DNA from: JAISGQ01 sp964500965
GTDB lineage: Bacteria > Bacillota > Clostridia > Oscillospirales > Acutalibacteraceae
DNA length: 64,000 nt
Reading direction: 5' to 3'
Assembly: GCA_964500965.1 (NCBI GenBank)
Contig: CAZCQZ010000004.1
Coordinates: 46,601 to 110,600 of the forward strand
The position numbers and the translations under genes are program-made. This document shows, piece by piece, positions 9,001-16,337 of this stretch (position 1 is the first letter of the stretch; each line of letters begins with the position of its first letter). The notes beneath the pieces were generated by a model that was given only the letters and a program-made list of their open reading frames with translations, was not told the origin of the DNA and searched no databases.

Positions 9001-12000
9001 ACAACCGAAAAAATCCGCGTAATCTACACCAGTACCGATAAGCGTTACCCCGATGTAACTGTTTATGCCGATGTCAAGTGTGTAGATGACCGCGAAACTC
9101 CCGTTCTTACTCTCAAGAACGCGGAAAAGGTTTATGAGCTTACCGATGCTCTTGCAGCTTCAGTTGCTTATAACGAAGTGTTCGTAAGCCTCAAAGCAAA
9201 CGACACCGATATAGACGCAGCCTTTGAGAACATGACCGTAACATGTGTTGCCGCCGACGTTGATGAAAACGGCTACGGCAAATACACTGTCACCGCAACG
9301 TTCAACGAAACTGCCGAGTATCACAATTCAAACACCGCAACCGCGACAATTACTATCGTAAAGCCCAACTTTACCGCTACAGTTAAGAACGGCACAGTTG
9401 ACGGCTCTGTAGTAAAACGCGGAGATGTTGACCTTGCAGACGGTGCTGTAACAGTTGAAGCCGAAGAAGATAAGGTTACACTTACCGTAACTCCCGATTC
9501 GGGCAAATATATTTCTTCCGTATCGGTTGAAAACGCAAGTGATACAGATGTTACATTCAACGGAACAGTCGCAACCGTAACATTCAGCACAAAGAGAGAT
9601 ACCGTTTACACTGTAAATGTTGTAACCGGCAATGCCGTTCTTTCCGCTCATGACGGTGAAATCTGTGTCAATGAATATGTAACAAACGAGCAGATTATCG
9701 AAGCTATTCTTGCACTGGTAGATGCAGATAGCAGTGTTCCCGTACCCTCTGATGACGGTACATTCACGGTTACCTATTATGCAGGTATCGTTCCCGTATT
9801 TGAAACCGCTCTCTGGGAATCCATTGATTATTCTCCGCTCACTCCTCTTGCACACGCATTCGGTGCAAACGAAACCGAGCAGGTAAGGATTACCTATGAT
9901 GCAGACGGCGACAAATACCCCGAAACCACGGCAACTATCACCGTTACTATCGTTGATAGCCGCCAGGAAGCTCTGCTTACTCTCAAGGAGGGTCAGAGCA
10001 CGGTATATTCTCCCGAACTTACCGAGAAAGATGTATTTGAGCTTGTATTTGATTCTCTCATCGGCGGAGAGGACGGCAATAATATAGAAGCTGTTTACGG
10101 TGAGGATATTTCCCTTACCATTGATTCGCTTAATGCAGGCACTTATACAGTTACAGTAATTTATGCCGGCAACGCACAGTATGCACCGGCAACCGGAAGC
10201 GTTGAATTTACAATTGAAAAGGCTGACTGCGAAGTCGTTGTGGAGTCGCAGACTGTCAGCTATGCTCAGCGCGATACGGTAAGCGGCATGATTTACACCG
10301 ATCCCGACGGCGTTAAAAAGATAACATTTGTTGTCGGTCTTAACGTTGCAGAGGGTAAGTCCTATGTCCATGTCGATTTGCCCAGCATCATTGATATTGA
10401 CAGCATCGAAAACGAGACTGTCAAGGCAATCATTGAGCCTATTGTAAATCAGCTTAACGAAGGACTTGATTCCACCCTTACCCTCAGCGAGCTTGCAGAT
10501 TATCTTGAAACTGCAATAGAAGCACTTGAATCCGTTGAGGACATAATCGGTATCGAGCTTCCCATTAACATTGATACAGAGGTTCTTAATTCCCTTGTTT
10601 CCGCACTCCGTACCATCTCGGAGCTTGACGGTGTCGGCGATATGGATATTAAGGTAACTGTTGACGGCAATATAGTTCCCGAAAACAGCGGCGTTTATCT
10701 TGTAGGTGCTGTCACTGCCGACAACAACTACAACACCGATGCTTCCGTAGGCTATCTCGTTATCGTTCCCGATACCGTAGAGGCTACTCTCGGATTCAAT
10801 ATCGACGACGAAAACGGAATAATCACACGCGGCAGCATTCTCAGCGGCGATTATGACCTCGGCTCACACGTTGAGAAGAACGGTCTTACCGACGCACAGC
10901 ACGCTACCGCAACCGAGCGTCTCCACAATATTTATCTCGGTATTAACACCGACGGAACATTCTATATTTCCAACGAGCCCAGCGCGGAAATCGGCGCATA
11001 CACCCAGATAGCATATATTGTTGACTGGGGTAATGAAGTAATATGGGCTAAGCCTATCGTTCGTGCATATGTTGTTATCGCTGACCTTGTTGACGTTAAG
11101 TTTATCGACGAAAACGGCAATGAAAACAACGACCGCATATTCACCTATGACGGCACACCCAAGGGCATGACTGCCAAGGCGTTTGACCGTGACGGCAATG
11201 AGCTTGACAGCAGCAACATCACTTATTACTACATCGGCATCGAGGGTGACGCCGAGGGCTATTACAGCAGCGAAGCACCTACCGCCGCAGGCGCGTACAC
11301 CGTAACCGCTGTTTACCTTGACGAGAATCACACTCATGCAGGTGTTGCGGTTGGCGCAATGATTATTGCTCCTGCCGATGCCGAAATCAGCGTTGACAAT
11401 GTTGTTCATGTCTATGACGGCACTGCCGTTAAGGTTACGGACATGATTACAAAGACACCCGACGATGCAAAGATGACTGTCATCGTAGCAGGCATTGATG
11501 TGAACGGAGACTTCTCCGAAAACGGCTTTGCGGCTGTTGACGGCGTTGTAAACGTTGACTTCCCCGCGCGTGTTGACAAGGTGCTTGCAAATGTCATTCC
11601 CGATGCTTACACCAACGGTGTAACCGTCAAGACCTTTGTCGAGGCACTTGAGAAAGCTAAGTCCGCACTTGAGAGTGCAGGCATTGATACTGCCGCTATT
11701 GACGACATTATCGAAATGCTTTCCGCTATGCCCGATTCCGTAACTCTCACATTCAAGGAAACCTCCGAGATTAACCCCGTAGCTATCGGCGCATACGTCG
11801 TTGCGGCGGTTATCACGGACCCCGATTATAAAGCAGATGCGGATATCGGCACTCTGTTCATCATTCCCGAAATTACCGAAGCTGAGCTTCAGTGGAATTA
11901 TAATGACCTTAACGGCATTATTACCAGACCTGTTCTGGACATCGTAGACCTTAACGCAATAGCCTTTGTTGACGGTGTGGCAGACGATGAACTTACAGCT

Positions 12001-14382
12001 CGCATCGAGTACATCATTGTGGGCGTTGATGAAAACGGCAATGCAGTATTTACAAACGACGCTTCTAATCTCCCCAACGGTATCTACACTCAGGTAGCAT
12101 ATATCATTGATGAGATTAGTGCGGACATGTATGTGGCAAAGCCCATTATCAGAAGCTTTATTCTGGTTGAGCAGACTGTTGACGTTGAAGTGACCGATAA
12201 GACGGTTACCTATGACGGCAACGCACATGCTGTTGATATTAAGGTTACCGACCTTGCAGGCAATGAAATTACCGGCGAACGTCTTAACAACCTTACCGTT
12301 ACCTATACCGGCGTAAACCTGACCGATGGTCTTTATCGCAGCTCCGAAGCTCCCGTAAATGCAGGTGTTTACGTAGTGACCGCAGTTTATGTCGAATATG
12401 ACGAAAACGGCAACCGTGAGTATGTCGGACTTGACATCGGCACACTTACAATCGAGCCTGCCGAGGCAGAGTTCGAGGTCATAGATACGACCACCTGTTA
12501 CACCGGAGACGGCAAGTTTACAAAGCTCAACAACCCCGAAAATCTGGATTACATTGCCGTAATCGTTGACGAGGACAACAATGTTAACGTTATTCTTCCC
12601 GATTCATGGGGCGTTGAAAGCGGCAGCTACGATGTTGATACCGCAATCAACAAGATTGTCGCGGAGCTTGAAGAACTCAAGGTTGATGTCAACCTGAGAG
12701 AGACTGTAGACGAAATCATCGCAGAGCTTGAAAAGGCTTACAACGACATCAATGTTGATGAGATAGTCGATAAGCTTGTTGCAGAGCTTGAGAAGATTAA
12801 GAATGAGGTCGTCAACAGCGAAGAAATCCAGAAAATCATTGATGAGCTCAAGGCTCTCAAGGATAAGGTCGCAAGCAGCGAAACCGTTCAGGCAATCATT
12901 GATGCTCTTAAGAAGATTGAGAGCGGAGAAATTGTCGATAAGGCAATCGCAGAGCTTGAGGCACTGAAGGACAAGCTTCTTGAAAACGAAGAAGTACAGA
13001 AGATAATCGCAGAGCTTAAAGCACTGAAGAACCAAATCGAGAATGACGAGAATGTTCAGGCTGTTATCGAGGAGCTTAAAGCTCTCAAGGAGAAGCTTGA
13101 AAATACCGACATCATCGACAAGGCAATCGCAAAGCTTGAGGAGATTAAGAATGAAATCCTTGCAAACGAGGAAGTTCAGGCGATAATCAATAAGCTCAGA
13201 GAGCTTAAGGACGAGCTTGTCAACAGTGACACAGCCGCCGAAATAGCCGCAAAACTTGATGAAATCAAAGCAGAGATTAAGGCTCTTGCCGATAAGCTCG
13301 GAACAAACGAGTATGTAACCGCAGCACTTGCTATGCTTGCATCACTCAAGGACATGATTTCAAACATCGAGTCTCCGGCTGAAGCTCTTGAAACGCTGAA
13401 AGCGACTATCGAAAAGGCTGCCGACAAGATTCTTGCAACCCTTAACGGCAAGCTTGACGATGTTCAGGAAGCTTTCGATACCTACAATGCCGCAATTGAC
13501 AAGCTGACAGCGATACTTGACGGAATCGAGATAAACACTCTCACCATCAACGGTGCACTTCCTGTTGAGGTTGGCGAATATGATGTAACCTGCATCGCAT
13601 TCGACGAAAACCACAAGGTTGTTGTTGACGACGGCGTTCTCACAATCATTCATAAGTTCTATGTAGCATTTGACGCTAACGGCGGCGAAGGCACAATGGA
13701 AATCCAGGTGTTTGATTATGATGAGCCCCAGGCATTGTATGCTAACGCATTCACCAGAGACGGCTACGAATTCCTCGGCTGGGCACTTTCCGCCGACGGA
13801 GACCTTGTTTATGCCGACAAGGAGGTTGTTTCCAACCTTACCGCTGTCTGCAAGGAAACAGTAACCCTGTACGCGGTTTGGGAAGAAATTCCTGAGGAAG
13901 ATGAGACAGTTACCACATACAGCCTCTACTTCCACGAGAATACCGGCGATGAAGCAACCGATGCCGAAGTAACCAATATGCCCGAAGATATTACAAAGCA
14001 GGCAACGCCGAATTTTGTAATATCCGAGAACGTACCCGTTCGTGAGGGCTATAAGTTCCTCGGCTGGTCAACCGCACCTGACGGCGCAGTTGAATACAAC
14101 CCCGGCGATGGCTTCACCGTTGTTGCGGCCAACAGCGAACGCGCAAGAGCGATTATCAATGTCGAGTACAGCGATGACCTTTATGCAATCTGGGAGAAAG
14201 AATCTACAGAGTCCAAGGTTGAGGACGAGGATAATAAGGATAACAACGATGATACCGATGTTATCGTTAAGACCGGAGACAACTTCAACAAGGTTCTTTG
14301 GATTAACATTATGCTTGCTTCGGCGGTAATACTTGTAATTACCGTATTCCTCGCTTTCAGAAAGCGCAGAGAAGAAGCATAA
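6031..14382 (+). CDS. Giant secreted repeat-domain surface protein
   Basis: About 2783 residues, read from GTG 6031 (AAGGAGG 12 bases upstream; signal peptide at residues 1-27). The open frame extends 46 codons further upstream, but those residues are not signal-like. Order: four repeats of about 290-305 residues, marked by VISG-x-PxSIxYN or related sequence at residues 310, 616, 911 and 1201; two longer modules around 1398 and 1783 with MBG/Ig-like strands (YDGT, AGxYxVTAVY); a third near 2147 into which a Lys/Glu/Leu-rich helical stretch (about 2204-2500) is inserted, partly in 20-residue tandem units; two InlB B-repeat domains (FDANGG...GYEFLGWAL...YAVW and GYKFLGWST...YAIW) at about 2543-2720; then VKTGDN, one membrane helix and RKRREEA. 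It is probably a wall-anchored adhesin. VKTGD at 2746 would be a non-LPXTG sorting signal. The ligand is unknown. Confidence 0.85.
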   Translation: MKKLSKKFLAFLLAILMVASCMTTAFSKSGGLFRTVDAATNVVIDSHGGSLTDKEIRNALGLSSSKLYYFATKADEDSNFETITYTTSITSGNTHEDLKEGTTYYLYTKERVQTGTNKYGFPVYENVYTATGDTFTVKIYYEVEVTVPTDYLSDVTVNGTPQTAESATYKVYHGNSITIKAAGKEGYYAKVGDNKAALGATNTQTYTVTEDKTVAVSYMANTDSTIKAGTTNGAAVTVNGTDATNDVTVSANTTATVVVTPASNTYITKVSLGDEEVTKGTWSKGAYTFEITTDETSAVYTVNVMTGSPVISGVPESIPYNPETMTAAQALKAIVDAVKPEGATVAVKANAGTYEFDGENFYLEIFGNKTAVTGTALSVLESSLESKLAGGSIEVTVTCDATDKTPESTYETTVKVYDPRGEVTLEWTEMPENFWYSKGYSKETEDTDDADIYSAKDVLAYVKVKDKDGNDVSLSGLTVTAYIEDEYGNEVEATNLSGGTYKFVVSFDGNADYKAATSIDKTLTLTMEPTKSVVTNDGKATYTLNGETMTGNVDVTMDSEVVITVAPVDNNTYISKVYINNVEAEGTWNNGTFTVDTFKAGKRKTYNVTVDIGEPVISGIPDSIGYNEHMEVTDVLSQILTDIKPTGATVEVTTNGVLWYVFDGKSFVGSNTGLDATSLVKSTMAQKFKNDGTVDVRVTYNGGGEDSNLPYAQVTKTVTLVENRSDTLSIKWDVKNPVYYSNNTEDSYSPDVYTAKDVLQFVTVLDPDGKDVTGKYKSMLTVTASPDLSGAGNYDFTVSFSGDVSYLPTEFAAKTITLVNVPGFSKIEYKADGATATGDTSVQTGGYEAAFTVTPGDNRYISSVTVTDEDGKTVAHTGDYTSKGVYAGTFISGAYADGEKVYTVKVTTAPVITFNGGTISYNKLMSPANDALPQIKALVTAADGISTDDLSYGYYYATLPVVGTELYWYLTANTTETVNYTFGPSGDETETTEKIRVIYTSTDKRYPDVTVYADVKCVDDRETPVLTLKNAEKVYELTDALAASVAYNEVFVSLKANDTDIDAAFENMTVTCVAADVDENGYGKYTVTATFNETAEYHNSNTATATITIVKPNFTATVKNGTVDGSVVKRGDVDLADGAVTVEAEEDKVTLTVTPDSGKYISSVSVENASDTDVTFNGTVATVTFSTKRDTVYTVNVVTGNAVLSAHDGEICVNEYVTNEQIIEAILALVDADSSVPVPSDDGTFTVTYYAGIVPVFETALWESIDYSPLTPLAHAFGANETEQVRITYDADGDKYPETTATITVTIVDSRQEALLTLKEGQSTVYSPELTEKDVFELVFDSLIGGEDGNNIEAVYGEDISLTIDSLNAGTYTVTVIYAGNAQYAPATGSVEFTIEKADCEVVVESQTVSYAQRDTVSGMIYTDPDGVKKITFVVGLNVAEGKSYVHVDLPSIIDIDSIENETVKAIIEPIVNQLNEGLDSTLTLSELADYLETAIEALESVEDIIGIELPINIDTEVLNSLVSALRTISELDGVGDMDIKVTVDGNIVPENSGVYLVGAVTADNNYNTDASVGYLVIVPDTVEATLGFNIDDENGIITRGSILSGDYDLGSHVEKNGLTDAQHATATERLHNIYLGINTDGTFYISNEPSAEIGAYTQIAYIVDWGNEVIWAKPIVRAYVVIADLVDVKFIDENGNENNDRIFTYDGTPKGMTAKAFDRDGNELDSSNITYYYIGIEGDAEGYYSSEAPTAAGAYTVTAVYLDENHTHAGVAVGAMIIAPADAEISVDNVVHVYDGTAVKVTDMITKTPDDAKMTVIVAGIDVNGDFSENGFAAVDGVVNVDFPARVDKVLANVIPDAYTNGVTVKTFVEALEKAKSALESAGIDTAAIDDIIEMLSAMPDSVTLTFKETSEINPVAIGAYVVAAVITDPDYKADADIGTLFIIPEITEAELQWNYNDLNGIITRPVLDIVDLNAIAFVDGVADDELTARIEYIIVGVDENGNAVFTNDASNLPNGIYTQVAYIIDEISADMYVAKPIIRSFILVEQTVDVEVTDKTVTYDGNAHAVDIKVTDLAGNEITGERLNNLTVTYTGVNLTDGLYRSSEAPVNAGVYVVTAVYVEYDENGNREYVGLDIGTLTIEPAEAEFEVIDTTTCYTGDGKFTKLNNPENLDYIAVIVDEDNNVNVILPDSWGVESGSYDVDTAINKIVAELEELKVDVNLRETVDEIIAELEKAYNDINVDEIVDKLVAELEKIKNEVVNSEEIQKIIDELKALKDKVASSETVQAIIDALKKIESGEIVDKAIAELEALKDKLLENEEVQKIIAELKALKNQIENDENVQAVIEELKALKEKLENTDIIDKAIAKLEEIKNEILANEEVQAIINKLRELKDELVNSDTAAEIAAKLDEIKAEIKALADKLGTNEYVTAALAMLASLKDMISNIESPAEALETLKATIEKAADKILATLNGKLDDVQEAFDTYNAAIDKLTAILDGIEINTLTINGALPVEVGEYDVTCIAFDENHKVVVDDGVLTIIHKFYVAFDANGGEGTMEIQVFDYDEPQALYANAFTRDGYEFLGWALSADGDLVYADKEVVSNLTAVCKETVTLYAVWEEIPEEDETVTTYSLYFHENTGDEATDAEVTNMPEDITKQATPNFVISENVPVREGYKFLGWSTAPDGAVEYNPGDGFTVVAANSERARAIINVEYSDDLYAIWEKESTESKVEDEDNKDNNDDTDVIVKTGDNFNKVLWINIMLASAVILVITVFLAFRKRREEA

Positions 14383-14436
14383 GTCCCGAACGGAAAATAA
14401 ATCATCGGATAAGTCCGTGTGATTTTCTGTAAATGA

Positions 14437-14474
14437 CAGGGGCTGTAAAAAACGAAAGTTTTTTACAGCCCCTG
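14437..14474. terminator. 17-bp hairpin with GAAA loop, GCTGTAAAAAAC family
   Basis: CAGGGGCTGTAAAAAAC pairs perfectly with its complement around GAAA, 55 bases after the surface-protein stop. The T tract lies inside the 3' arm. It probably ends transcription and belongs to the repeated hairpin family. Confidence 0.7.
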
Positions 14475-14527
14475 CAACAGTCAAAGCGACAGAGTTTCAT
14501 TTTATAACTTACAAAGGGGACGGTAGT

Positions 14528-14977
14528 ATGGCAAAAAAGCTCACTGCAATAATCACCGTAATTTTAATTATGATTTTAACATTAAGTGCGTGTTCGGGCG
14601 GTAAATCCGATAGCCCGGAAGCGGATACGGGCAAAGCCGAAGTCAGAACCGACATTTCGGGAACATGGTACAAAACCGATGAAAGCGGCGTTGAATATAC
14701 TTATGTGCTGAAGCCGTCGGGGGACGGCTATATTGAAGTGTACAACTTGAAATTTGAACTTAAATGGGAAACATCTGACGGAAATTACGTCTTTAATATT
14801 GATGCAACAACGGCATATGAGAATATGCTCGGAATGAATATTGACGAAATCGTTGCGGCAAATCTTGTTGATGAAAGTACGTTACATGCGACAAAAAGCG
14901 GTAAATTTGCCCTGAGCGGAGGGTATCTTATTTTAATGCATGACGGTATTACGGAGTATTTGTGCGAAATCGAATAA
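14528..14977 (+). CDS. Small lipoprotein, lipocalin-like, paralogue 1
   Basis: A 149-residue protein with a type II signal peptide (lipobox LSAC, Cys22). After a polar linker it has ISGTWYKTDESGVEYTYVL, then GMNIDEIVAANLV, and ends in a beta-rich stretch. The G-T-W start plus repeated strands resembles small lipocalin-like domains of Firmicute lipoproteins, but no ligand is evident. The next gene is a paralogue with the same order of motifs (GTW, T/L-TYV, F/LGMxxxEIxAAxLx), 23 bases away, so this is a tandem duplication. ATG 14528 follows AAGGGGACGG. Confidence 0.75.
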   Translation: MAKKLTAIITVILIMILTLSACSGGKSDSPEADTGKAEVRTDISGTWYKTDESGVEYTYVLKPSGDGYIEVYNLKFELKWETSDGNYVFNIDATTAYENMLGMNIDEIVAANLVDESTLHATKSGKFALSGGYLILMHDGITEYLCEIE

Positions 14978-15000
14978 GCTGAATGAAAAGGAGAATCACA

Positions 15001-15404
15001 TGAAAAGACGTATCATTGCGATTATTACAATTACATTGACGCTGTGCATTTTGACCGCCTGCGGCGATAGCGGCAAGGCGATTGATATAACGGGTACATG
15101 GTCTGCCGAGATTGACGGAACAACGTTGACCTACGTTTTCAGAACCGACGGAAGCGGTACGGCAGATATTGGCGGTGTTAAGTTTAAGGCTGAATATACG
15201 TTGGAGGAAAATACTCTGACGATACATCTTGACGGAACCGAGCAAATCGAAGAAGCGTTTGGCATGGGCGTTAACGAAATTCTTGCCGCCGGTCTTATAA
15301 CCCAGGGTGACCTTGATGCAATGTGCGAAACCGTTGTAGCAACAGTTGATAACGGTGGGAAAACGCTGACATTTGACGGTTATGTTCTTAATAAAGTGAA
15401 ATGA
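15001..15404 (+). CDS. Small lipoprotein, lipocalin-like, paralogue 2
   Basis: A 134-residue protein with lipobox LTAC (Cys20). It shares ITGTW, LTYVF and FGMGVNEILAAGLI with the upstream gene at matching positions but is shorter, with hardly any linker after the Cys. AAAAGGAG precedes ATG 15001; an open frame from 14940 overlaps the upstream gene and lacks a signal peptide. The two are probably co-transcribed and membrane-anchored on the outer face. Function unknown. Confidence 0.75.
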
Positions 15405-15421
15405 TTTTAGAAGATTAAAAT

Positions 15422-15674
15422 GAGCTGTAAAAAACGAAAGTTTTTTACAGCCACTTTTTTGGGGGATAGGAAAAAAGATGCAGAACGGACAAACCGAACC
15501 CGAAGGCGTACAAGGGTACGTCGAGAGGTGAGGTTTGTTCGTAGCATAAAACATGAGAATCTTGACAGTTTTGCGGTAACCTTAATGACTTTTCATTACG
15601 GTTACTGCAAAACAATATATTAAATTATCTGTTTGATATAGTTGTTTTATGCGGTCTGCGCTTTTTTACAGCTC
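15422..15674. repeat. 253-bp nested inverted-repeat element (MITE or structured RNA)
   Basis: The ends are perfect 13-bp inverted repeats: GAGCTGTAAAAAA (15422-15434) and TTTTTTACAGCTC (15662-15674). Inside, GCATAAAAC (15544-15552) pairs with GTTTTATGC (15644-15652), enclosing a 13-bp TTTTGCGGTAACC/GGTTACTGCAAAA arm (15569-15612, one G-T mismatch). Earlier, ACAAACC/GGTTTGT encloses a GGCGTAC/GTACGTC hairpin. The left end is also a GCTGTAAAAAAC-GAAA-GTTTTTTACAGC hairpin (15424-15451) followed by TTTTTT, which would terminate the lipoprotein operon. No credible gene lies inside. Confidence 0.65.
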
Positions 15675-15683
15675 ATTTGCCGA

Positions 15684-16223
15684 TTAAATAAGCACATCGG
15701 GGAAGTACGGACAACGGGAGTGGATTACGGTAATGAGCCGTTTAAAGGGCTCGGCACGCAGTGAACCGTTGTTGCAGACGACCTCAAAGCGGTTTTCTCT
15801 CAAAATGGTATATCGACCGGTTTCGCAAAAGCCGTTTCGCAGATAGAAATTTTTGCGTCGAATCCGCTGTTCGATATTTTCGGCACTTTCGTCGATTTCT
15901 TCAAAATCAAGGATTATCTGAAGATGCGGATAGGCTTCGGAAAGTGCCTTTAGAGCCGCACCGCCGTAGCCCATCGACCGTGCTGATTTGTCGATTGCAA
16001 GGAAGAAAATATAACCGCATTCTTCGTTTTTCAAAAACAGAATAAAGCCGACAAGATTTATTCTGTCATAAATACCAAAAATATCCGAGCCGGTGTGTTT
16101 TGCAAAATCAAACATTTCCTCTGTCGGCATATATTCGGAGGGAGGAAATGCCTCCTTGTTGATTGCGTCTAATTTTGTCCAATCCTCACAATCGGGATTC
16201 AATAGTTTCAAATGTAAATTCAT
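15684..16223 (-). CDS. GNAT family N-acetyltransferase
   Basis: A 179-residue protein with the GNAT core: beta strands up to GYIFFLAIDKSARSMGYGGA, the acetyl-CoA binding loop, and a C-terminal YLRNGF segment (the usual Y-x-x-x-GF). It would move an acetyl group from acetyl-CoA to an amine; the acceptor is unknown. It is a single gene, with hairpins on both sides (15662-15674 and 16277-16306). Confidence 0.8.
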   Translation of the reverse strand: MNLHLKLLNPDCEDWTKLDAINKEAFPPSEYMPTEEMFDFAKHTGSDIFGIYDRINLVGFILFLKNEECGYIFFLAIDKSARSMGYGGAALKALSEAYPHLQIILDFEEIDESAENIEQRIRRKNFYLRNGFCETGRYTILRENRFEVVCNNGSLRAEPFKRLITVIHSRCPYFPDVLI

Positions 16224-16276
16224 GTAAATCTTCCTTTTTAGATTTTTGTGTTAGAAATTAAGAGTGGTAAATAAAC

Positions 16277-16306
16277 GGGCTGTAAAAACTTTCGCTTTTA
16301 CAGCCC
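16277..16306 (-). terminator. GGGCTGTAAAA hairpin
   Basis: GGGCTGTAAAA pairs with TTTTACAGCCC around 8 bases, 31 bases past the end of the minus-strand deacetylase gene. Same core as the other family hairpins. Confidence 0.7.
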
Positions 16307-16337
16307 AAATTATAGCAATAACGAAAACCGAGTTATG

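Noticed and set aside
9328..12228. Two long open frames on the minus strand (347 and 454 codons) inside the giant surface-protein gene
   Set aside because: They mirror the codon pattern of a Val/Thr/Asp-rich repeat protein (GTT, ACC and GAC give few stops on the complement). They lack ribosome sites and have odd compositions rich in Cys, Asn and Ile.
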